Positions 14,536-23,072 are shown, counted from the first letter of the stretch. The stretch is 32,928 bases of DNA from Planctomycetota bacterium (GCA_016235875.1 JACRII010000067.1:1-32928), one strand, 5' to 3'. Notes: a model not told the origin generated them from the sequence alone. Translations and numbers: made by a program.

Positions 14536-17198
14536 TCTGTTTCCATCCAGTTTTTCCCGGTCTTTATGTTTATCTTTACGGGAACGTTCAGGGTGACTGC
14601 ATGACTCATTTCCTCTTGTATCATGGAACGTGTTGACGCTAGTTTGTTTTCCTTCACTTCAAAGAGTAATTCGTCATGTATTTGGAGTATCATCTTTGCC
14701 CCATACTCACCCTTCTTCAGTTTTGCATGGATGTTATTCATGGCGACCTTGATTAAATCAGCCGCAGTGCCTTGAATAATCGTATTGACTGCAATGCGTT
14801 CTGCAAGGTTTCTGCGTTTTTTGTCTTCAGAACGAATATCAGGCACAGACCGTTTTCTGTTAAAAAGCGTTTGTACATAACCACACGATTTTGCTTCATC
14901 TATGACACGGTCTCTGTATTTTTTTACTCCGTGATATAAACTGAAATAGGCATTGATAAACTCCCGGGATTCTTCCAGGGTCAGTCCGGTGTCCCTGGAA
15001 AGCCCAAATTCACTGAGTCCATAAATGATTCCAAAATTAACTGCCTTTGCATTACGCCTCATCTCTGAGGTCACGCCTTCTATTGGTACGTTATAAATGG
15101 CAGAGGCCACAACTGAATGGATATCCTTGTCCTGTTGAAACGCCGTTATCAAAGCAGCATCTTCAGAAAAATGTGCAAGAATGCGTAATTCTATCTGTGA
15201 ATAATCAGCCGATAAAAAAATAGTGTCTTTCTCAGAAGGAACAAAGGCACGTCGAATTTCCCTCCCAATATCAGTCCGAATGGGGATATTTTGAAGGTTA
15301 GGCTCACTGCTGCTGAGTCGTCCTGTGGCTGTCACTGTCTGATTGAACGAGGTATGTACCCTGCCTGTGCTCTGATTTATCATGTCCGGCAAGGCATCGA
15401 CATACGTATTTTTTAACTTGGTGAGTTGTCGATATTCCAGCACTAATTTTGGCAAGGCATGACGCCATGCAAGGGTGCTCAGGACGTTTGCATCTGTCGA
15501 CGAACCCGTTTTGGTTTTTCGCAAACGCGGCAATTCGAGCTTTTCAAAGAGAATTTTACTCAATTGCCTGGGTGAATCGATATTAAACTCGTGTCCGGCT
15601 GAAGCATAAATTTCCTTTTCAAGTTGCTGTAATTTTGTGGTTAACCAGCAGGACATCTCTTTTAAAACATGGGTTTCCAGCGATATTCCATTCCATTCCA
15701 TCTCTGCCAGAACGTAAATCAGGGGAATTTCAATATTCTGGAACAGATGCCATAGTCCTTCTTTTTTTAGCAGTGGTTCCATGATAGTGGCCAATCGGAA
15801 CGCAACATCGGCGTCCTGACATGCGTATTGACAGACCTTGTCAACCGCTACTTGATCCATCGGAATCTGTTCTTTCCCGGAACCAATTAATTCTGAGGTG
15901 GTAATTGTTTTATACGACAGATACTCAAAGGCGATGTCGTCCAGGTTATGATTTCTTTTCACGGGATTCAGTAAGTATGAGGCAACCATGGAGTCAAATG
16001 CAATTCCCTGTAAGTGAATATTATTATTTCTGAGCACGAGGAGATCGTATTTAATATTCTGACCAATTTTCTTGATGTTTTCGTCTTCTAACACGGTTCG
16101 TATTTTTGGAAGCACTGTGTTTGCATCCAAATGTTCTATTCCATTCGGCGTCATCAAAGGCAGGTAATACGCCTCCCTCGGCTGCCAGGAAAATGAGATA
16201 CCCACGATCTGTGCCTTGAGGGGTTTGGCGTTGGTTGTTTCCAGGTCGATGGAAAATACTTTCTGATTCTTTAATTGCTCAAGGAATTCATGGAACTTTT
16301 CGCCGGTATTTATAAGGTGATACTGTGTTTCCTCGGTCTTTGCCGTTGCAACCATGTCTGCAAGGAGTGTATTGAATCCAAATTCCCTGAACAGTTTTTT
16401 GAGTTTAGTGTTTTCAGTCGTATCTAACTTGCAGGCATTCATATCTATCGGGATAGGGATTTCGCTATAAAGTTTTAAAAGTTTTTGAGAAAACCTTGCC
16501 TGATCAGAAAATAACCTTAAATTTTCTTGCCTTTTCTTTCCGGAAATTTGATCGATGCTTGAAAGGACGGATTCCAGAGACCCCCATTTTTGGATAAGTT
16601 CCAACGCAGTTTTATTGCCAATGCCTGGCACGCCAGGCACATTGTCCGAGGAATCTCCCGAAAGGGACAAAACGTCAACTACCTGTTCCGGACGAATGCC
16701 CTTTTCCTTATAAAGGGTTTCCTGGTCGATCATCACACCTTTTTTTGCATTAAATATCTTTACCTGCGGACTTAATAATTGTTCCATGTCTTTGTCTGAA
16801 GTCGCTATGATGATTTCAACGTTTTTTTCGGATAGTTTTTTTACCAGGGCGCTAATGATATCATCAGCCTCGTATCCCTTGGCCGCGTAAATAGGAATAT
16901 TGTACGCCCTGACGACCTTATAAATTAAGGGAATCTGCGCCTGTAACTCATCAGGCGTTGGTTTACGGTTTGCTTTATATTCAGCGTAACTGTTATGTCT
17001 ATGAGTGGCATATTTTGTGTCAAATACCACTACTACATACTCAGGGTGATGCTCCCTGAGCAACTTTTGTAACATCCTCGTAAATCCATACACTGCATTT
17101 GCCGGTTTCCCGTCAGGGGTTGTAAGCTTTGCCGTAATAGCATAATATGCCTGGTAACAATGTGAATGTCCATCTAAGATAAAGAATCGCTCTGGCAT
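14532..17198 (-). CDS. polA: DNA polymerase I
   Basis: An 888-residue repair and Okazaki-fragment polymerase with three domains. The 5'-nuclease domain (about 1-290) has ILDGHSHCYQAYYA, YEADDIISAL and GVPGIGNKTA. The 3'-5' exonuclease domain (about 310-490) keeps its acids (SIDLETT near residue 316, QNIKYDLLVL, QDADVAFRL), so proofreading is probably active. The polymerase domain has motif A DYSQIELRI (about 665), motif B RRNAKAVNFGIIYG and motif C QIHDELLFEV (about 842). The ATG at 17198 begins MPERFFILDGHSH. It heads the polA-coaE-rho series and overlaps coaE by four bases. Confidence 0.96.
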   Translation of the reverse strand: MPERFFILDGHSHCYQAYYAITAKLTTPDGKPANAVYGFTRMLQKLLREHHPEYVVVVFDTKYATHRHNSYAEYKANRKPTPDELQAQIPLIYKVVRAYNIPIYAAKGYEADDIISALVKKLSEKNVEIIIATSDKDMEQLLSPQVKIFNAKKGVMIDQETLYKEKGIRPEQVVDVLSLSGDSSDNVPGVPGIGNKTALELIQKWGSLESVLSSIDQISGKKRQENLRLFSDQARFSQKLLKLYSEIPIPIDMNACKLDTTENTKLKKLFREFGFNTLLADMVATAKTEETQYHLINTGEKFHEFLEQLKNQKVFSIDLETTNAKPLKAQIVGISFSWQPREAYYLPLMTPNGIEHLDANTVLPKIRTVLEDENIKKIGQNIKYDLLVLRNNNIHLQGIAFDSMVASYLLNPVKRNHNLDDIAFEYLSYKTITTSELIGSGKEQIPMDQVAVDKVCQYACQDADVAFRLATIMEPLLKKEGLWHLFQNIEIPLIYVLAEMEWNGISLETHVLKEMSCWLTTKLQQLEKEIYASAGHEFNIDSPRQLSKILFEKLELPRLRKTKTGSSTDANVLSTLAWRHALPKLVLEYRQLTKLKNTYVDALPDMINQSTGRVHTSFNQTVTATGRLSSSEPNLQNIPIRTDIGREIRRAFVPSEKDTIFLSADYSQIELRILAHFSEDAALITAFQQDKDIHSVVASAIYNVPIEGVTSEMRRNAKAVNFGIIYGLSEFGLSRDTGLTLEESREFINAYFSLYHGVKKYRDRVIDEAKSCGYVQTLFNRKRSVPDIRSEDKKRRNLAERIAVNTIIQGTAADLIKVAMNNIHAKLKKGEYGAKMILQIHDELLFEVKENKLASTRSMIQEEMSHAVTLNVPVKINIKTGKNWMETE

Positions 17199-17209
17199 TC
17201 TCTGTTAAT

Positions 17210-17238
17210 GATATAAATAACGGCTATTAATATGTAAA
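17210..17238 (-). promoter_or_regulatory. Possible polA promoter
   Basis: On the minus strand TTTACA (17238-17233) is followed, 16-17 bp later, by TTATAT/TATATC ending near 17210, only about 12 bp before the polA ATG. The leader would be very short. Confidence 0.4.
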
Positions 17239-17693
17239 GCCTCTCGTGCCATCAAACCAAGTAATTTCGCTCAGGAACGTTCCGTACAAAACAGACAGGC
17301 ATTTGCCGGGCAAGATGAAATGAGGAGATCTATCGATAAATATTTATTTGTAATTTATTTCTTTAAATTGTGGAAAACAGAAGTAAAGTATTGTGACTAT
17401 ACGAAAGAGGTATTGATACGGTTAATTCACGACCTTGGAAAATTTCAGAACCAAAAAAAGCAAGGAAAGGTTAGCTTACAGCTATGCTAACTTTAGGCTG
17501 GATAACCTATCACTAATTGCCATGAAATATATTATGGATAAATTTCGGAGTTAATAATAACAGCATGGGAAATTATTGTCAAGTCAAAATTGGATAAATT
17601 TTATCAAAATATATTTTGTGTTTTTTCCTCTCTAATTTTGATTTTGTATGTTTATACTATTACAACGTATTATAAAAAATACAGGAATATTTC
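17239..17693. other. Gap between polA and the tRNA gene
   Basis: No well-supported gene. A 56-codon open frame runs 17320-17490 on the plus strand (starts MRRSIDKYLF, ends KVSLQLC) with plausible residue composition but no ribosome site; I leave it as unproven. A hairpin with arms GTTAGC/GCTAAC lies at about 17470-17491, inside the end of that frame. The remainder is AT rich. Confidence 0.3.
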
Positions 17694-17722
17694 TTGAAAA
17701 TATCCGCCAGAGGTGTTATTCT
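17694..17722 (+). promoter_or_regulatory. Possible promoter of the tRNA gene
   Basis: TTGAAA (17694-17699) and TATTCT (17717-17722) are separated by 17 bp, with the tRNA 64 bp further on. Confidence 0.45.
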
Positions 17723-17786
17723 CTATAAAAATTATTTTAAAATATCCTTTATAAAACACTTCATTTCAAAAAGGCTGAAAGTTAGT

Positions 17787-17862
17787 GGCGGTGTAGCTCA
17801 GGTGGTAGAGCAGCGGACTCATAAGCCGCGCGTCGGGGGTTCGAATCCCTCCACCGCTACCA
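17787..17862 (+). tRNA. tRNA with CAT anticodon (elongator Met, or Ile2)
   Basis: A 76-base cloverleaf with an encoded CCA. Acceptor stem GGCGGTG pairs with CACCGCT (first pair G-U), D stem GCTC/GAGC, anticodon loop CTCATAA with anticodon CAT, T arm GGGGG-TTCGAAT-CCCTC. It lacks the three G-C pairs below the anticodon and the position 1-72 mismatch of initiator tRNA, so it is elongator Met or the lysidine-modified Ile2; sequence alone does not decide. The last pair of the anticodon stem is an A31-G39 mismatch. It stands alone, with no other tRNA nearby. Confidence 0.93.
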
Positions 17863-17930
17863 ATTAATCTGAGTTAAAAATTCTCATTTCCCCACAACTG
17901 ATATCTCACTTCTCGCAAGGTTTTTTTTAC

Positions 17931-18079
17931 GTAAACATTCGATAAAGACGTTATGCACTGTCCATTTTGTCATTCCCGAATGCTTTTATCGGGAATCCAC
18001 CGCCCATCAGCACACGCCTGGATTCCCGCTAAAAACATGCGGGAATGACATGTGTAAGATGTGTTTAACGAATGTTTAC
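17931..18079. repeat. MITE-like nested inverted repeat, 149 bp
   Basis: The outer ends GTAAACATTCG (17931-17941) and CGAATGTTTAC (18069-18079) are exact inverted copies, and similarity continues inward (A/T-TAAA-G/C-AC). Nested inside is the pair TGTCATTCCCG (17968-17978) and CGGGAATGACA (18040-18050), each followed by further G/C-rich inverted pieces. The inner GTCATTCCCGC-type hairpin is widespread in bacterial genomes. The whole is short, non-coding and bounded by inverted ends, which fits a miniature element inserted between the tRNA and ychF. Confidence 0.6.
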
Positions 18080-18198
18080 TTTTTTACAATCCTTTTGTGC
18101 CTGATTTTCACGAGAAATTATTGCTAATCGAAGTGTAACTCGTTATCATTTACTTTTTATCGTTGAGCATTTTTTAAAATAGGAGAAGGATCAATACT

Positions 18199-19287
18199 AT
18201 GGGTTTGAATTGTGGCATCGTTGGACTACCGAACGTTGGGAAATCCACCATCTTTAACGCATTGACATCGGCCAAAGCCGCCTCTGCAAATTATCCCTTC
18301 TGTACTATCGATCCCAATAAGGGCGTCGTTGCCGTGCCAGATCAGCGCCTGGACAAAATAGCCGAAATAATCACGACTGAAAAGATAGTTCCTACGACCG
18401 TTGAATTTGTTGATATAGCCGGTCTGGTGAAGGGCGCCAGCCAGGGGGAAGGTTTGGGGAATCAATTCTTGGGTCATATTAAAAACGTCAATGCCATATT
18501 GCATGTGGTGCGTTGTTTTGAAAAAAGCGATATCATTCACGTGGAAGGGAGCGTACACCCGATCAGGGATATTGAAATTATTAATACGGAATTGATCCTT
18601 GCGGATATGGACACCGTCGAAAAGCGATTGACCAAAAATGAAAAGCTGGTGAAGACAGGGGATAAAAATATTATTGCCTCCATTGAAGTGCTGAAAAAAG
18701 TCAGAGAAGGACTGAATAATGGCAAAACTGCAAGGCTATTAACCCTGTCAGATGAAGAAAGGAAACACATCGAAGACTTGCATTTGATGACTGGAAAACC
18801 GGTGTTATATGTTCTTAATGTCTTTGATTACGAAAAGGATAAACAATATATCGATATTGTTAACGATTATTCAAAAAAGGAAAATTCCCAATGCGTGGTT
18901 ATCTCAGGTGATATCGAATCAGAAATTGCCCAGATGGAACCACAGGAGAGAAAGACCTATTATACAGAAATGGGGATAGAGGAATCCGGGCTGGAAAAAT
19001 TGATCCGTGGAACATACAGTTTGTTGGGTCTGATTACCTATTTTACGGCAGGTCCGAAGGAAGTAAAGGCATGGACGATTAAACAGGGAACCAAAGCCCC
19101 GCAGGCTGCAGGGGTAATTCATTCTGATTTTGAACGGGGATTTATCAGTGCGGAGACATACAATTACAACGATCTTATTGCCCAGGGTTCGGAACAAAAG
19201 GTCAAAGAAAAAGGACTTTTAAGACTTGAGGGAAAGGAATACGTTATGAAAGACGGAGATATCGTGCATTTTAGGTTTAACGTATAA
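18199..19287 (+). CDS. ychF: YchF/OLA1-family ribosome-binding ATPase
   Basis: A 362-residue Obg-like P-loop NTPase, normal length for the family. G1 is GLPNVGKST, the switch region is YPFCTIDPN, G3 is DIAGLVKGAS and G4 is the NVFDYEK region (the non-GTP form typical of YchF, which favours ATP). A coiled-coil insert fills about residues 125-200, and a C-terminal TGS domain ends in KEYVMKDGDIVHFRFNV. YchF binds ribosomes and is linked to stress and redox responses. The start has AGGAGAAGGA upstream. It is followed after 13 bp by a small membrane ORF and then the thioredoxin/NHL gene. Confidence 0.95.
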   Translation: MGLNCGIVGLPNVGKSTIFNALTSAKAASANYPFCTIDPNKGVVAVPDQRLDKIAEIITTEKIVPTTVEFVDIAGLVKGASQGEGLGNQFLGHIKNVNAILHVVRCFEKSDIIHVEGSVHPIRDIEIINTELILADMDTVEKRLTKNEKLVKTGDKNIIASIEVLKKVREGLNNGKTARLLTLSDEERKHIEDLHLMTGKPVLYVLNVFDYEKDKQYIDIVNDYSKKENSQCVVISGDIESEIAQMEPQERKTYYTEMGIEESGLEKLIRGTYSLLGLITYFTAGPKEVKAWTIKQGTKAPQAAGVIHSDFERGFISAETYNYNDLIAQGSEQKVKEKGLLRLEGKEYVMKDGDIVHFRFNV

Positions 19288-19300
19288 TGGGAAAAAAGTT

Positions 19301-19408
19301 ATGCCTTTTGAATTAGCGTATTTCATTATCAGCGTGGTGACTTTAATTATCGTTGGTTACTTATTCTATGGGAAATATTTGTTCAGGCGTAAAAAGGATA
19401 AGAAGTAA
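19301..19408 (+). CDS. Small single-pass membrane peptide, 35 residues
   Basis: A 35-codon open frame starting MPFELAYFIISVVTL, with one strong hydrophobic segment (about residues 6-23) and a basic end RRKKDKK. It fits exactly in the space between ychF and the ATG of the thioredoxin/NHL protein (seven-base gap). This layout, a hydrophobic helix with a positive cytoplasmic tail, is that of small membrane subunits such as CcoQ- or CcmD-like peptides, though I cannot assign it to either. The ribosome site is weak (GGGAAAAAAG). It is likely real because of its position and composition, but this is inference. Confidence 0.5.
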   Translation: MPFELAYFIISVVTLIIVGYLFYGKYLFRRKKDKK

Positions 19409-19415
19409 AACAACG

Positions 19416-21419
19416 ATGAGGAACATTCAACCCTTTTCAAGCCGTTCTCATCGAACGATAATACTGCTTCTCTTAGCAATTGCCTTCTTTTCCCTCGGAG
19501 GAATACCTATGGCCTCGGCACAGAAAAAAAGTATTCCTGCCCCAGAACTGACAGGCGGCGCTTCCTGGCTCAATGTTTCAAAGCCACTGACCCTCGCTGA
19601 TTTGAAGGGAAAAGTAGTGCTTCTGGATTTCTGGACATACTGCTGTATCAATTGCATGCACATCATTCCCGACCTCAAAAAATTGGAAACAAAGTATTCT
19701 AAGGAATTGGTGGTTATTGGGGTACATTCTGCAAAATTTCAAAATGAACGGGAAGCAGAGAACATTCGGCAGGCCATCCTCCGGTATGGAATTGAACATC
19801 CGGTGATTAACGACTCCAATTTCGCAATCTGGAAGGCTTACGGAGCCAGGGCATGGCCCACACTTGTACTGATTGATCCTGAGGGTAATATCGTAGGATC
19901 GGATACAGGAGAGGGGCATTATGCGATTCTCGATAAACTTATTGGGAAGCTGGTATCAGATTTCCGTTCAAAAAATCTTATGAATGAAAAGCCCATCCCT
20001 CTTTCATTGGAAAAGCACAAACTGGGCCCGAGTTTCCTTTCTTATCCAGGTAAAGTGCTGGCAGACGAGGCGTCAAACCGGTTATTCATTGTAGACTCCA
20101 ATCATAATCGGATTGTTATTACGAATTTAGAAGGAGAAGTCCTGGACATTGCCGGTAATGGTGAAACAGGCAGGGGCGACGGCGCTTTTAAAGACGCCAG
20201 CTTCCATCATCCGCAGGGAATGACTCTGCAAGGGAATAACCTATATGTAGCGGATACGGGAAATCATCTTATTCGTAAACTGGATTTGAAGGCAAAGATA
20301 GTTACAACAATTGCAGGTACCGGTAAACAGGCAGAATTTATGGCTTCCGGCGGGATGGGGATATCGTCACCTCTGAATTCCCCCTGGGATATGGCTTATT
20401 TAGATGGACAACTCTATATAGCCATGGCTGGCGCGCACCAAATTTGGGTGATGGATTTAGAAACTACTGTTTTCCAGCCGTTTGCTGGCAGTGGGAAAGA
20501 AGGCCGCATCGATGGACATCTGGATAGTTGTGCACTGGCTCAGCCCAGCGGTATTATAGTCTCCGGTTCGAGGCTCTATTTTGCAGACAGTGAAGTAAGT
20601 TCTGTTCGTTACGTAGACAGAGAAAAAAAAGAAGTAAGGACGGTCGTTGGTCAGGACCTTTTTGTTTTTGGGGACGAAGACGGTAAGGGCGGAGAAGTAC
20701 GTTTACAGCATCCCCTTGGTGTTGCGAATTATAGTAATCTTATTTACGTTGCGGATACCTATAATCATAAGATTAAGGTGGTAAATCCAAGTGATACTAC
20801 GTGCATCACTTTTGCAGGAGATGGGCAGCCAGGATTCAATGACGGTAAAGAACCAAGGTTCTATGAACCCGGCGGTCTCAGCTTTGCCAATAATAAACTG
20901 TACATTGCCGATACCAATAACCACGCTATCCGTGTGATAGACATGAAGACAAGAGAGGTAAACACCTTGCAGATTAAAGGTCTCAAAATGGAGGTTTCGG
21001 AAAATACACTACAGTCTGCAATACCGCCATTTGCAAGGTCGGTAGAGTTGCCTTTAAAAACCCTGAAAATGGGTTCTGATATACAACTCACATTAAACAT
21101 AAATCTTCCCAAAGGATATCACCTGAATCCGAACGCCCCGCTTATATATCGCATCGATGCTGGCAGTGGTATTCAGGTTGAACAGGCCAATCGAGAAGTA
21201 AGGTTAGAGAAGCCTGAATTGCCTATAAAAATTTCCTTTAAGACAGCATCTGAAGAAAAAAGTACAGATTTAAAAGTTTCAGTGAGCTTCTATTATTGCA
21301 GGGAGGATAATCAGGGTGCGTGTTTTATTGATGCGATAGTCTGGAACCAGCCAATCAAGCTTGATAAAGAATCTGCAAATACTGCGGTAACCTTAGACTA
21401 TTCTGTAAAACTGCCGTAA
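19416..21419 (+). CDS. Exported thioredoxin-fold / NHL-repeat protein
   Basis: A protein of 667 residues from ATG 19416, which I chose because it starts the signal peptide (basic MRNIQPFSSRSHR, then ILLLLAIAFFSL); an ATG-like start at 19353 would overlap the small ORF. Domains in order: a TlpA-like thioredoxin fold (about 40-175) with the redox pair Cys77/Cys80 in FWTYCCINC; an NHL beta-propeller (about 195-525) with repeated blade signatures such as YVADTGNHLIRKLD, YVADTYNHKIKVV and YIADTNNHAIRVID; and a C-terminal domain of about 120 residues resembling the DsbD N-terminal thiol-exchange fold, with two Cys (YYCREDNQGACF). The WTYCCINC motif and order match the NHLRC2 group. It likely acts in disulfide or electron transfer outside the cytoplasm. 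Confidence 0.85.
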   Translation: MRNIQPFSSRSHRTIILLLLAIAFFSLGGIPMASAQKKSIPAPELTGGASWLNVSKPLTLADLKGKVVLLDFWTYCCINCMHIIPDLKKLETKYSKELVVIGVHSAKFQNEREAENIRQAILRYGIEHPVINDSNFAIWKAYGARAWPTLVLIDPEGNIVGSDTGEGHYAILDKLIGKLVSDFRSKNLMNEKPIPLSLEKHKLGPSFLSYPGKVLADEASNRLFIVDSNHNRIVITNLEGEVLDIAGNGETGRGDGAFKDASFHHPQGMTLQGNNLYVADTGNHLIRKLDLKAKIVTTIAGTGKQAEFMASGGMGISSPLNSPWDMAYLDGQLYIAMAGAHQIWVMDLETTVFQPFAGSGKEGRIDGHLDSCALAQPSGIIVSGSRLYFADSEVSSVRYVDREKKEVRTVVGQDLFVFGDEDGKGGEVRLQHPLGVANYSNLIYVADTYNHKIKVVNPSDTTCITFAGDGQPGFNDGKEPRFYEPGGLSFANNKLYIADTNNHAIRVIDMKTREVNTLQIKGLKMEVSENTLQSAIPPFARSVELPLKTLKMGSDIQLTLNINLPKGYHLNPNAPLIYRIDAGSGIQVEQANREVRLEKPELPIKISFKTASEEKSTDLKVSVSFYYCREDNQGACFIDAIVWNQPIKLDKESANTAVTLDYSVKLP

Positions 21420-21453
21420 CTGTTCAACAAATTTAAGATTTAGGTGAAGTGAA

Positions 21454-21849
21454 CTAATAGGTTTCAATTAGTTCTAACCCTGCAATTCTTGAGAAATGTT
21501 TAGTATTTAAAGTCATCAATGGAATATTGTTCGCTATACAGATGCCGGCAATAAGGGTATCGGGAATACTGATGTTTTTGCCTTTCTTATCAAGGGATGA
21601 TTGGATTTTGGCAGAGATTGCGGCTGCTTTAAGATCGAAAGGGAGAATAATAAAGAGAGCAATAAAATCAGCAAATTTGTCATTGTGCCTCATTTTTATA
21701 TGCCCAAGGTGTAATTCAAAAGCTGTAATAGCTGTAATACAAGGTTCAAACCTTTCAATGAGCTTTATAAAATTGGTAAAGCCCGGATCTTTTCCCCTGA
21801 GAAAGTCCACGCATACATCAGTATCTATACAGACAACTCCTTTTGCCAT
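21454..21849 (-). CDS. vapC: PIN-domain toxin (VapC type)
   Basis: A 131-residue PIN-domain ribonuclease, the toxin of a type II pair. The metal-binding acids are in place: Asp9 in VCIDTDVCVDFL, Glu in AFELHLG, Asp in SIPDTLIAG, and the final TLNTKHFSRI stretch. VapC toxins cleave tRNA or rRNA. I chose the ATG at 21849 (AAGGA upstream) over a TTG three codons earlier. It overlaps the end of the antitoxin gene by 25 bases, as is usual for such pairs. Confidence 0.87.
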   Translation of the reverse strand: MAKGVVCIDTDVCVDFLRGKDPGFTNFIKLIERFEPCITAITAFELHLGHIKMRHNDKFADFIALFIILPFDLKAAAISAKIQSSLDKKGKNISIPDTLIAGICIANNIPLMTLNTKHFSRIAGLELIETY

Positions 21850-22076
21850 TTGTCCCAATCCTTGCGTATTTTACTGAAGACCATATCAACATTTTCATTT
21901 TTCCACATTCCTGCAAATTGCATGAAATTTTTGATTTTATTCTTTTTCCGCAAAATTAAAAGCTTTCCTCTTTCAACCTTTGCTTCTACGACTATGCCGT
22001 CCTTTAAGGCGAATTTCTTTGCTATCTTTGGAGGAATATCAATCGCATCGCTATCTTTGAATTTTGTTTTAAGCAT
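21825..22076 (-). CDS. vapB: AbrB-type antitoxin (VapB/MazE-like)
   Basis: An 83-residue antitoxin. The first 45 residues form a swapped-hairpin AbrB/SpoVT DNA-binding domain (IDIPPKIAKKFALKDG, then VVEAKVERGKLLILRKK). The tail, rich in Lys, Trp and Asp, would wrap the toxin. CACGGAG lies upstream of the ATG. The pair is probably self-repressed at its own promoter. It lies downstream of the last attC site and has no attC of its own that I can see, so it is a chromosomal or neighbouring module and not clearly a cassette. Confidence 0.82.
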   Translation of the reverse strand: MLKTKFKDSDAIDIPPKIAKKFALKDGIVVEAKVERGKLLILRKKNKIKNFMQFAGMWKNENVDMVFSKIRKDWDKWQKELSV

Positions 22077-22132
22077 TTTTATTCATCTCCGTGATTTTAA
22101 TAGCCTGCACGATTATAAGATAATTCACTTTG

Positions 22133-22161
22133 ATTTAAGCATACAGAGCTAATTTTGTCAA
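22133..22161 (-). promoter_or_regulatory. Probable promoter of the vapBC pair
   Basis: On the minus strand TTGACA (22161-22156) and TTAAAT (22138-22133) are 17 bp apart. A TATAAT lies further on at 22117-22112, 15 bp after a TTAAAT, as an alternative -10. Confidence 0.5.
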
Positions 22162-22221
22162 ACAAGATGTTATCTCTTTTTTCTCCAGAATCTCATGGTT
22201 GGCCCCTCCTCATTCAAGACT

Positions 22222-22291
22222 GTCTAACGGTCGCGTTCAGCAGCTCACCGGAGCACAGCGGCGGCGAGTCGGCTGCAACGCGGTGTTAGGC
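22222..22291 (-). repeat. attC recombination site 1 (70 bp)
   Basis: Read on the minus strand, the site begins with R'' GCCTAAC (22291-22285) and ends with R' GTTAGAC (22228-22222), both fitting the attC core rules RYYYAAC and GTTRRRY. Inside, CGCGTTGCAGC and GCTGCTGAACGCG form the L''/L' stem with unpaired extra bases, the asymmetry that tells the integrase which strand to use. A variable loop separates the arms. It lies about 25 bp after the stop of the PRTase-like gene, as expected for a cassette. Confidence 0.85.
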
Positions 22292-22314
22292 GCACAGCTT
22301 GATAGCCACAAAAA

Positions 22315-22986
22315 CTACTTGGAACGTGCTTCTTCTGTTGGCCATGGAAGAATCGCCCGAGATCCGATAGCAAGCACTGCATCAATTTTCTCTCTGGCCG
22401 CAGCCTCTCGCGACACAACAAAGGCAAAGACTGGCACGTCTTGAAGATTCAATCGCTCTCTGAACACTCTGAGAGAGCGCCCACTTCCGATGTGACCTTG
22501 TATTATCCAACATCGTTCTCTTGGCAAATTTAGATGGGATGACACTAATATGCCGATGCTTGGGTCAGCACCTATACGGTCATAGCGATGGTCAATCACG
22601 ATAACAGATGGAGGCTCGTAGCCGAGTACTCGAACGGCTTTTGCGACCATACCTACAGCAATTGCACCACCTGGCCCGATGCCAAGCAAAATCTCTTTAT
22701 CGGTAAGCTTACGCAAGAGATGTTTCTTGATGTAACTTTTGATTGCTTCAAATAGGAGCCACCACTTTAGAAGCGAGGCAATTAGCGCTACGCCCAACGC
22801 AACAACTACGCCCAGTAGAATTAGCCCAATAAGCAATAAAGGAGAGCCAATCACGCCGGCAGGTTCTAAGAATTTCCAAACGGTTGTTGGTACTGAAGCA
22901 GCTATTACGATATAGCCGATTATACCCAATGGTGATTTGTAATCGTACAACCAAATGAGATTTTGTAACCAACTCCGTTCACTCAT
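22315..22986 (-). CDS. Cassette gene: membrane-anchored phosphoribosyltransferase-like protein
   Basis: A 223-residue protein carried on an attC cassette. Two hydrophobic segments (about 19-38 and 48-72) are followed by a basic linker and a soluble domain from about residue 95. That domain resembles a phosphoribosyltransferase fold: GIGPGGAIAVGMVAKAV (102-118) matches the first loop, VIVIDHRYD follows, and WIIQGHIGSGRSLR (160-173) occupies the place of the PRPP loop. The acidic pair usual in that loop is absent, so binding may be altered. PRTase-like domains occur as effectors in some phage-defence systems, which suits an integron cargo, but a defence role here is inference. GAGG lies a few bases before the ATG. 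Confidence 0.72.
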   Translation of the reverse strand: MSERSWLQNLIWLYDYKSPLGIIGYIVIAASVPTTVWKFLEPAGVIGSPLLLIGLILLGVVVALGVALIASLLKWWLLFEAIKSYIKKHLLRKLTDKEILLGIGPGGAIAVGMVAKAVRVLGYEPPSVIVIDHRYDRIGADPSIGILVSSHLNLPRERCWIIQGHIGSGRSLRVFRERLNLQDVPVFAFVVSREAAAREKIDAVLAIGSRAILPWPTEEARSK

Positions 22987-23016
22987 AATTGCCTCGCCAT
23001 AACGGAACTATGGTGC

Positions 23017-23072
23017 GCCTAACGAGCGGTCAGCGGCGGCGATAAACCGTCAGCTGCACTGCCTGGTTAGCG
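23017..23072 (-). repeat. attC recombination site 2 (56 bp)
   Basis: Read on the minus strand it starts with R'' CGCTAAC (23072-23066) and ends with R' GTTAGGC (23023-23017). GCGCTAAC pairs with GTTAGGCGC apart from one extra base, and GCAGC-type and GCTGACC-type segments form the inner stem. The stop codon of the upstream gene is only five bases from R''. It is near the short end of known attC lengths. Confidence 0.82.

Noticed and set aside
17320-17490. 56-codon ORF between polA and the tRNA gene
   Set aside because: No ribosome site, no motif and no neighbour link; kept only as a note in the gap description.
21454-22076. vapBC as a third integron cassette
   Set aside because: It lies past the last attC and no attC-like site follows the toxin gene.
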